In this document: positions 29,895 through 35,075 of the stretch, piece by piece | Layout of the letters: every line of letters starts with the position of its first letter | Position numbering within the stretch: position 1 is the first letter of the stretch | Assembly (NCBI GenBank): GCA_035542855.1 | Contig: DATKKM010000039.1 | Location: forward strand, 1 to 35,075 | Reading direction: 5' to 3' | Source of the DNA: DATKKM01 sp035542855 | GTDB lineage: Bacteria; Chloroflexota; Dehalococcoidia; SM23-28-2; RBG-16-64-32 | DNA length: 35,075 nucleotides | Notes under the pieces: generated by a model | Databases searched by the model: none | Seen by the model: the letters and a program-made list of their open reading frames with translations, nothing else | What the model was told of the DNA's origin: nothing | Position numbers and translations under genes: made by a program

Positions 29895-31823
29895 ATGGCC
29901 ACGATTGCAGCACCTCGAAGAAGCCCGCTCGCGGAAGCACTGCGGGGCGCTCGCCTCGCCGCGGAGGAGAGCAAGGGGCTTCTCAACTGGATCGCCACGA
30001 TCGACCACAAGAAGATCGGCGTCCTCTACGGAGTGACGTCGTTCCTCTTCTTCATCACGGGCGGCATCGAGGCTCTGCTGATCCGCTCGCAGCTGGCAGT
30101 CCCCAACGGCAGCATCCTGGACGGCGACCAGTACAACCGCCTCCTGACGATGCACGGCACGACGATGATCTTCCTCGTCGTGATGCCCATGAGCTCTGCG
30201 TTCTTCAACCTCATGATCCCGCTAATGATCGGCGCGCGGGACGTCGCCTTCCCCCGTCTCAACGCCTTCAGCTACTGGACGTTCCTGGCGGGCGGCATCT
30301 TCCTCAACGCCAGCTTTTTCACCCGCGATATCTTCAGCGGCCAGCTGGGCGCGCCTGACGGCGGCTGGTTCGGCTACGCGCCGCTCAGCCTGAAAGCGTA
30401 CACGCCCGGCCATGGCATGGACTTCTGGGCGCTGGGCCTGCAGATGCTGGGCGTGGCCTCGCTCGCCGGCGGCTTCAACTTCATCGTGACGATTCTCAAC
30501 ATGCGCGCGCCGGGCATGACGCTCTTCCGCATGCCGGTCTTCGTCTGGATGACGCTGGTCACCTCGTTCCTGATCATCTTCGCCATGCCGGTCATCGCCG
30601 TCGCCCTCTTTGAGCTGACGTTTGACCGGCTCTTCGGGGCCAACTTCTTCAACCCGGCCGCCGGCGCCAACCCGCTGCTCTGGCAGCACATGTTCTGGCT
30701 TTTCGGCCACCCGGAGGTGTACATCCTCATCCTCCCCGCCTTCGGCATCATCTCAGAGATCTTACCCGTGTTCGCGCGCAAGCCGCTTTTCGGCTACCCG
30801 TTCGTGGTCTTCTCCGGCATCGCCATCGGCTTCATGAGCTGGGGCGTCTGGGTGCACCACATGTACACCACGGGCCTGGGCACCATCGCCAACTCGGCGT
30901 TCGGAATATCGACGATCCTCATCGCCGTGCCCACCGGCGTCAAGATCTTCAACTGGATGGGCACCATGTGGGGCGGCTCCATCCGCTTCAAAGCGCCGAT
31001 GATGTTCGCCATCGGCACCGTCGCCATGTTCACCATCGGCGGCCTCTCCGGCGTCACTCACTCCATGGTGCCATCGGACTACCAGCAGCAGGACACGTAC
31101 TACATCGTCGCGCACTTCCACTACGTGCTCTTCGGCGGCGCCATCTTCGGCCTCTTCGGCGGGATCTTCTACTGGTTCCCGAAGTTCACAGGCCGCTTCC
31201 TCAACGAGACTCTGGGCCACATCCAGTTCTGGATCATGCTCCTCGGCTTCAACCTCACCTTCTTCCCCATGCACATGTCCGGCCTGCTGGGCATGCCACG
31301 CCGCATCTACACCTACTCGGACGGCTACGGCTGGGACGTCTATAACCTGGTCTCGTCGATCGGCGCCTTCACGATCGCGCTGGCCATCTCCATCTTCATC
31401 GTCAACTTCGTGATGAGCCTGATGAACGGCAAGAAGGCCGGCGCCGACCCCTGGGACGCCCGCACGCTTGAGTGGACGATCCCCTCTCCGCCTCCGCACT
31501 ACAACTTCGCCGAAATCCCCCGCGTCCACGCCCGCGACGACTTCTGGCACCGCAAATACCAGGAGGACGAGCAGGGCAACGTGGTCCCGGTACTGGCCGG
31601 CGCAGCCCATGCGCCGGTGGCTCACGGCGGTGACGGCCACGAAGAGCACGTTGAGGGCCTGCACCTGCCCACGCCGTCCTACTTCCCGCTGATCGCCTCC
31701 CTGGGCTTCCCCTTCATCGGCATCGGCATGATCTACGACTACGCTCTCGTGCCGGTCGGCGCGGCGCTGGTCATGGTCGGCCTCTTCGGTTGGGCGATGG
31801 AACCGGCAACGGAGGAGGCATAA
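29895..31823 (+). CDS. ctaD: cytochrome c oxidase subunit I
   Basis: This is the catalytic, proton-pumping subunit. The 642 residues hold 12 core helices plus a C-terminal extension with two further hydrophobic segments (about 597-635). Heme a ligands are His87 and His409, heme a3 is His407, and CuB is His272, His321 and His322. Tyr276 in GHPEVYI is placed for the His-Tyr crosslink. Glu274 marks the A1-type D-channel with Asp116 in ARDVAFPRLN, and Lys350 in PTGVKIFNW gives the K-channel. A His-rich cytosolic stretch (572-590, five His) links the core to the extension. It starts 3 bp after ctaC. Confidence 0.96.
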   Translation: MATIAAPRRSPLAEALRGARLAAEESKGLLNWIATIDHKKIGVLYGVTSFLFFITGGIEALLIRSQLAVPNGSILDGDQYNRLLTMHGTTMIFLVVMPMSSAFFNLMIPLMIGARDVAFPRLNAFSYWTFLAGGIFLNASFFTRDIFSGQLGAPDGGWFGYAPLSLKAYTPGHGMDFWALGLQMLGVASLAGGFNFIVTILNMRAPGMTLFRMPVFVWMTLVTSFLIIFAMPVIAVALFELTFDRLFGANFFNPAAGANPLLWQHMFWLFGHPEVYILILPAFGIISEILPVFARKPLFGYPFVVFSGIAIGFMSWGVWVHHMYTTGLGTIANSAFGISTILIAVPTGVKIFNWMGTMWGGSIRFKAPMMFAIGTVAMFTIGGLSGVTHSMVPSDYQQQDTYYIVAHFHYVLFGGAIFGLFGGIFYWFPKFTGRFLNETLGHIQFWIMLLGFNLTFFPMHMSGLLGMPRRIYTYSDGYGWDVYNLVSSIGAFTIALAISIFIVNFVMSLMNGKKAGADPWDARTLEWTIPSPPPHYNFAEIPRVHARDDFWHRKYQEDEQGNVVPVLAGAAHAPVAHGGDGHEEHVEGLHLPTPSYFPLIASLGFPFIGIGMIYDYALVPVGAALVMVGLFGWAMEPATEEA

Positions 31824-31826
31824 GCC

Positions 31827-32417
31827 GTGGCAGTAGAAACAGGCCACCTCGAAACTTCAACCGGGCTGGACAACCGGAAGCTGCTCATGTGGCTCTTCCT
31901 GGGTTCGGAGTGCCTTTTCTTCGGGTCGTTCATCGCCGCCTATCTGCTCTACCGCGGCCGCAGCACAACCGGCCCGTACCCGCAGGACCTTGTCGACATC
32001 CCGTTCACGTCCGTCAGCGCCTTCGTGCTGCTGATGAGCAGCGTGAGCATGGTGCTGGCGCTGGCCGCCATTCAGCGCGGCAACGTGCGCAACATGCAGA
32101 TCTGGCTGGCGACGACGGCCGTGCTGGGCCTGCTGTTCATCTCCGGCCAGGCGTATGAATTCACGGAGTTCTACCACCAAGGGCTAACGATCCACACCAA
32201 CCTCTACGGCACCACGTTCTTCGTGCTCACCGGCTTCCACGGCGCCCACGTCACCGTTGGTGTGCTCATCCTGATGTCGCTGCTCATCTACTCGTTCCGG
32301 GGCGGCATCCAGCAGAAGGACTCGCTCAACATCGAGCTTGCCGGGCTCTACTGGCACTTCGTGGACATTGTCTGGATCGTCATCTTCACGCTGGTCTACC
32401 TGGTTCAGCCACAGTGA
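31827..32417 (+). CDS. ctaE: cytochrome c oxidase subunit III
   Basis: Subunit III stabilises the oxidase and its D-channel. The 196-residue protein has five membrane helices, the short bacterial form. Family motifs are WLFLGSECLFFGSFIAAYLLY, QAYEF near helix 3, the FFVLTGFHGAHVTVGVLIL segment with conserved His, and YWHFVDIVWIVIFTLVYL at the end. The start is a GTG at 31827 with GGAGG about 8 bases upstream, three bases after the ctaD stop. It is translated with the other subunits from one mRNA. Confidence 0.95.
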   Translation: MAVETGHLETSTGLDNRKLLMWLFLGSECLFFGSFIAAYLLYRGRSTTGPYPQDLVDIPFTSVSAFVLLMSSVSMVLALAAIQRGNVRNMQIWLATTAVLGLLFISGQAYEFTEFYHQGLTIHTNLYGTTFFVLTGFHGAHVTVGVLILMSLLIYSFRGGIQQKDSLNIELAGLYWHFVDIVWIVIFTLVYLVQPQ

Positions 32418-32427
32418 GGTACTGCGC

Positions 32428-32775
32428 ATGACGCTGGCCGAATATCGCAAGAAGCGGGGCGAACCGCTGATCCCGGAGGAGGGCGAGGCGCACGCGGAGC
32501 ATCATCCCGGCGCCCTGGAGTACATGCAGATCGGCCTGATCCTGGCTATCATCACGGCGGTTGAGGTCGGCATCTACTATGTCGGCATGGACCACAACCT
32601 GCTGGTCGCCTGCTTGGTCGTGCTGTCGGTCGTCAAGTTTTCGTTCGTCGTGGCCTGGTTCATGCACCTCAAGTTCGATAGCAGGATCTTCACAACCGCG
32701 TTCATCACCGGCCTTGCCGCAGCGTTCACCGTGTTCACGGTCGTGCTGGCGGCGCTGCACGGCAAGCTGGTCTAG
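32428..32775 (+). CDS. ctaF: cytochrome c oxidase subunit IV (prokaryotic COX4 type)
   Basis: This is a small accessory subunit of 115 residues. The first 35 residues are cytosolic and His/Glu-rich (EEGEAHAEHHPG). Three membrane helices follow (about 40-58, 63-83, 90-110), including VVKFSFVVAWFMHLKFDSR, the hallmark of the bacterial COX4 group. The frame is open upstream to 32338, inside ctaE. The ATG at 32428 is chosen because it lies 10 bases after the ctaE stop with GAGG in between and yields the usual subunit IV length. It belongs to the oxidase operon. Confidence 0.9.
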   Translation: MTLAEYRKKRGEPLIPEEGEAHAEHHPGALEYMQIGLILAIITAVEVGIYYVGMDHNLLVACLVVLSVVKFSFVVAWFMHLKFDSRIFTTAFITGLAAAFTVFTVVLAALHGKLV

Positions 32776-32781
32776 GAGGCA

Positions 32782-32793
32782 GACGGCGCCGTC
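32782..32793 (+). repeat. 12-bp palindrome between ctaF and ctaG
   Basis: GACGGCGCCGTC is a perfect palindrome. With flanking GGC and GCC it can extend, over one mismatch, to a longer stem. It sits between two genes of one operon, so it may modulate message stability rather than end transcription. Confidence 0.35.
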
Positions 32794-32818
32794 CGCCTGA
32801 CCTGAGGAAGCCCCGGAG

Positions 32819-33685
32819 ATGCCGCTCCACGTAATCGTCGGCCAGAGCTGGTACGCCTGGCACACACATCCGGACGTTATCGTCCTCTGCCTGGGCTTCC
32901 TGGTGTCCTACTGGTACGCCATCACCGTCTGGCGGCCCCACATCCCGGACGCCGGCCGCGTCAAGCAGAGCCAGGTCTTCTACTACTGCTCCGGCGTCGC
33001 GGTGATCTACATCGCCACCGGCTCCCCCATGCACGACATCGCGGAGAACTACCTGCTCGGCGTCCACATGACGCAGCACCTGCTGCTCAGCCTGGTGGCG
33101 CCGCCGCTGCTGCTGGCCGGAGTGCCCACGTGGCTCTGGGAGGCGCTCTTCGTTCGCCGCTACGTCTACCCGGTGATCCGCATCGTGCTCAACCCGCTGC
33201 TGGCCATCTTCTGCTTCAACATGTTCCTGGTCATGTCCCACCTGCCGGAAGTCCTGAACTTCACGCTGGAGCACCACTGGTTCCACTTCTTCATGCACGT
33301 CATCCTGATGACCACGGCCGTGATGATGTGGTGGCCCGTCATCACCAACGTCCCGAAGCTGCCGCACCTCACCTACCCCTACCAGATGGCCTACATGTTC
33401 GTGCAGTCACTGATCCCGGCTGTCGTGGGGTCGTTCATCACCTTCTCCAGCAGCCCCGTCTACAGCTTCTACGCGCGCGCGCCGCGCATCTGGGGGCTGA
33501 GCCCCGTGGAGGATCAGCAGTGGGGCGCGCTGGTGATGAAGCTCATCGGCAGCCTCATCCTCTGGGCCTTCATCGGCGTGGCGTTCTTCAAGTGGTACGC
33601 GCGCGAGGAGGCGGAGGACAAGGGCATCCGCTGGGCGGACGTGGAAGAGGAGCTGCGCGAGATCGGCGTGACGCCGCGCAGCTAG
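32819..33685 (+). CDS. ctaG: CtaG family cytochrome oxidase assembly protein (caa3_CtaG type)
   Basis: The Bacillus-type CtaG family of polytopic membrane proteins is needed for active caa3 oxidase and is thought to help deliver copper. It is unrelated to COX11. This 288-residue protein has about seven membrane helices. Candidate metal ligands are the conserved His72 (GSPMHDIAE), and His83 and His87 (GVHMTQHLLLSLVAPPLLL), plus FMSHLPEV-like and HWFHFFMHV segments and a W-x-P motif in WWPVI. The ATG at 32819 has GAGGAAG about 9 bases upstream. It is the last gene of the cluster. A 16-bp palindrome follows its stop. Confidence 0.9.
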   Translation: MPLHVIVGQSWYAWHTHPDVIVLCLGFLVSYWYAITVWRPHIPDAGRVKQSQVFYYCSGVAVIYIATGSPMHDIAENYLLGVHMTQHLLLSLVAPPLLLAGVPTWLWEALFVRRYVYPVIRIVLNPLLAIFCFNMFLVMSHLPEVLNFTLEHHWFHFFMHVILMTTAVMMWWPVITNVPKLPHLTYPYQMAYMFVQSLIPAVVGSFITFSSSPVYSFYARAPRIWGLSPVEDQQWGALVMKLIGSLILWAFIGVAFFKWYAREEAEDKGIRWADVEEELREIGVTPRS

Positions 33686-33700
33686 CGGGCCGCGGCCCGC
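33685..33700. terminator. 16-bp GC palindrome between convergent genes, bidirectional terminator
   Basis: GCGGGCCGCGGCCCGC is a perfect palindrome starting at the last base of the ctaG stop, 8 bases from the end of the convergent cupredoxin gene. It can fold on both transcripts. There is no T-tract on either side. Confidence 0.5.
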
Positions 33701-33707
33701 AGCGGAG

Positions 33708-34706
33708 CTACTGGACGGTCAGCGTCCCCTTCATCTCTGTCGGGTGGAAATCGCAGCGGTAGTTGTACGTCCCCGCCGGCAGGTTGAAGGTCAGCGTGCC
33801 GGATTGGCCGCCCGAAAGCTTCGTCGGGTTGGAACAGGGTTCGGCTCCGTTCGCCGTGCAGAAAGTCAAGCTATAGGCGCCGCTGGCGTCCGAGACGTGC
33901 ACGTTGTGTATCGCGCCGCCGTCGTTCTTCAGCTGCACGACGACCTCCTGGTTCGCGGCCGCGGTGAGCGTCGTCTTGTCAAACTTGTTGTCGGTCATCA
34001 CTATCGCCAGCCCGCCCGCTCCCGGGGTCTCGCTGGCGCCGGTAGTCGCCGTTGGCGTGGCCGCGCTCGTTTCGCCCTGGTCCGTCTCGGCCACGGCCCA
34101 GATCGCTCCGCCTGCCAGGACGATCGCTGCCACACCAACAATGGCGCCGATCTGCCAGCCCGGCGCGCGCGGGTTGTTCGCCAGGTAGAACGAGACAAGC
34201 AGCACGCCTATCGCGATGCCGGCGGCGAGGCCGGTGGCGTTGTCGCCCTTGATCTCCAGGTAAACGCGTGAGAGGCCGTAGATGATCAGCAGCGCCATCG
34301 CCAGCACTCCCAGCGGGATCGCCACCGGCAGCACTACGCGCTCGCGGGCGTGGGTGGCCTCCTCGGCCGGCTTCCACGAAGCCTCCGTGCGCAGCGCCTC
34401 CATGTCCAGCACCTGCAGCGAGTCGGCCACGATAGTCCCGCGATGCTTGCGGACGATGCTGGCCGCGTTCGGCTCGTTCGTCTCGTAGCGCACCAGGCCG
34501 CTGTCGTCCGACCAGCGCGTCTCGACGACGACAAGGATGTTGCCTTCGGTGTTGATGGAGCGCGTGATGCGCAGGTCCCGGAACCCCGTCTGCGTGCGGA
34601 GGAAATCGCGGTGGGTGTCCAGCTCAGAGAGCAGGCCTTCCGCCGCCGAGGCTTCCTCCAGCCGCGAGGCCGGGATCTGGAAGAGGATCGTCTGAATGTA
34701 TTCCAT
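33708..34706 (-). CDS. ABM-like domain / three-TM / cupredoxin fusion protein
   Basis: This 332-residue protein has three parts. Residues 1-100 resemble a dimeric alpha/beta-barrel (antibiotic-biosynthesis-monooxygenase-like) domain. About 125-207 form three membrane helices. About 230-332 are a blue-copper-like cupredoxin domain with His267 (AIHNVHV), Cys318, His321 and Met325 in YNYRCDFHPTEMKG, plus a Cys pair (283, 291) that may form a disulfide. With three helices the first domain should be cytosolic and the cupredoxin outside, suitable for electron transfer to the adjacent oxidase. ATG 34706 is preferred to GTG 34712 because AGGAG lies 5 bases before the ATG but abuts the GTG. The function of the first domain is not known. 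Confidence 0.82.
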   Translation of the reverse strand: MEYIQTILFQIPASRLEEASAAEGLLSELDTHRDFLRTQTGFRDLRITRSINTEGNILVVVETRWSDDSGLVRYETNEPNAASIVRKHRGTIVADSLQVLDMEALRTEASWKPAEEATHARERVVLPVAIPLGVLAMALLIIYGLSRVYLEIKGDNATGLAAGIAIGVLLVSFYLANNPRAPGWQIGAIVGVAAIVLAGGAIWAVAETDQGETSAATPTATTGASETPGAGGLAIVMTDNKFDKTTLTAAANQEVVVQLKNDGGAIHNVHVSDASGAYSLTFCTANGAEPCSNPTKLSGGQSGTLTFNLPAGTYNYRCDFHPTEMKGTLTVQ

Positions 34707-34742
34707 GCGCACTCCTGGGGACTATGGTTGTCCCGTTTGTAG

Positions 34743-34771
34743 GGAATATCACAAGGGTATCTGAGGGTCAA
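34743..34771 (-). promoter_or_regulatory. extended -10 promoter for the cupredoxin fusion gene
   Basis: On the minus strand TTGACC (34771-34766), a 17-bp spacer and TATTCC (34748-34743), preceded by TGA as an extended -10, make a good promoter. Transcription would begin near 34736, some 30 bases before the ATG at 34706, leaving room for AGGAG. Confidence 0.5.
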
Positions 34772-34820
34772 GCCGAGAGCGGCCGGCGGGCACATTCTGG
34801 CCACCTGCTGCCCGTGACTG

Positions 34821-34836
34821 GTGTACGATGTACACT
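34821..34836 (+). promoter_or_regulatory. GTGTAC-GAT-GTACAC inverted repeat before nadE, with a TACACT -10-like hexamer
   Basis: Perfect 6-bp half-sites (34821-34826, 34830-34835) flank GAT. TACACT (34831-34836) resembles a -10 hexamer placed 8 bases before the ATG at 34845. No ribosome site intervenes, so the message may be leaderless and the repeat may be an operator. Confidence 0.4.
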
Positions 34837-34844
34837 AAGTCCGC

Positions 34845-35075
34845 ATGAAGACTCTCCGCGTCGGCCTCGCCCAGATCAACACCACCGTCGGCGATCTTGA
34901 GGGCAACGCTCGCAAGGTGCGTGAGTGGACGGCCCGCGCCCGCGACTTCGGCGCAGACGTCGTCGCCTTCCCGGAGCTGACGATCACCGGCTACCCGCCG
35001 GAGGACCTGCTCCTGCGCCCGCGCTTCATCGAGGACAACCTGGCCGCGCTCAACTCCGTCCTTGGCGACTGTCGC
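34845..35075 (+). CDS. nadE: glutamine-dependent NAD+ synthetase, N-terminal part (partial)
   Basis: This is the first 77 codons of a gene leaving the window on the right. They read like the start of the carbon-nitrogen hydrolase (glutaminase) domain of two-domain NadE: VGLAQINTTVGDLEGN, then ADVVAFPELTITGYPPEDLLLRP. The Glu in FPELTITGYPPEDLL is the first catalytic residue of the nitrilase-type triad. The PEDLL extension is typical of NAD synthetases rather than other nitrilases. The enzyme amidates nicotinate adenine dinucleotide to NAD+. The ATG at 34845 has no clear Shine-Dalgarno. The rest of the gene, including the synthetase domain, is not seen. Confidence 0.88.
   Translation, partial: MKTLRVGLAQINTTVGDLEGNARKVREWTARARDFGADVVAFPELTITGYPPEDLLLRPRFIEDNLAALNSVLGDCR

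Noticed and set aside
1..35075. CRISPR arrays, transposons, tRNA and rRNA genes
   Set aside because: Looked for in the gaps and not seen. All gaps are short and lack spaced repeats or tRNA-like folds.

Overview
The window is high-GC bacterial chromosome (roughly two thirds G+C by eye). Genes are tightly packed, often with 1-8 bp overlaps, and GTG or TTG starts are common. Gene content suggests an aerobic or facultatively aerobic, free-living bacterium with secreted lipoproteins. My best guess is a Chloroflexota lineage related to Dehalococcoidia, with a high-GC actinobacterium as the alternative. This rests on gene content and general impression, not on any search.

Layout. (1) 1-7062, plus strand: 3' end of alaS, ruvX, mltG, a small cupin, aroE, an unknown membrane-anchored protein, aroC, an aroK-aroB fusion and acylphosphatase. 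This is the alaS-ruvX-mltG-aro order familiar from other high-GC bacteria, with a cupin and an unknown gene inserted. (2) 7167-12915, plus: three exported proteins, namely a subtilase with an N-terminal dockerin-like module, an NHLRC2-like thioredoxin/NHL-repeat lipoprotein, and a LysM lytic transglycosylase. (3) 13010-13817, minus: a gutted aminoglycoside-phosphotransferase-like pseudogene and an HD-domain hydrolase. (4) 14063-19951: a DNA end-joining region with Ku, an oppositely oriented lipoprotein, a three-domain LigD, then a minus-strand pair made of a DNA-ligase-like protein lacking its catalytic residues and a small membrane protein. A winged-helix regulator (20209-20553) is divergent from that pair. 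(5) 20550-24755: a hotdog-like protein and selA (minus), a histidine phosphatase and a class V aminotransferase (plus). (6) 24999-26143: a DsbA-like thioredoxin and VKOR, a disulfide-forming pair, facing a conserved-looking unknown gene on the minus strand. (7) 27049-33685, plus: a complete aa3/caa3-type cytochrome oxidase cluster, ctaA-ctaB-ctaC-ctaD-ctaE-ctaF-ctaG. (8) 33708-34706, minus: an unusual ABM-domain/three-TM/cupredoxin fusion. The window ends in the start of a glutamine-dependent NAD synthetase gene.

How the genes work together: the aro block makes chorismate from DAHP products. CtaA and CtaB make heme A for the oxidase encoded next to them, and CtaG serves copper insertion or assembly. 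DsbA and VKOR form extracytoplasmic disulfides. Ku and LigD repair double-strand breaks. The most unusual object is the intact ligase-like gene at 18923-19951, in which every key adenylation residue I can align to LigD has been replaced. It lies immediately next to ligD and forms an apparent operon with a small membrane protein. No CRISPR array, insertion sequence, rRNA or tRNA was seen.
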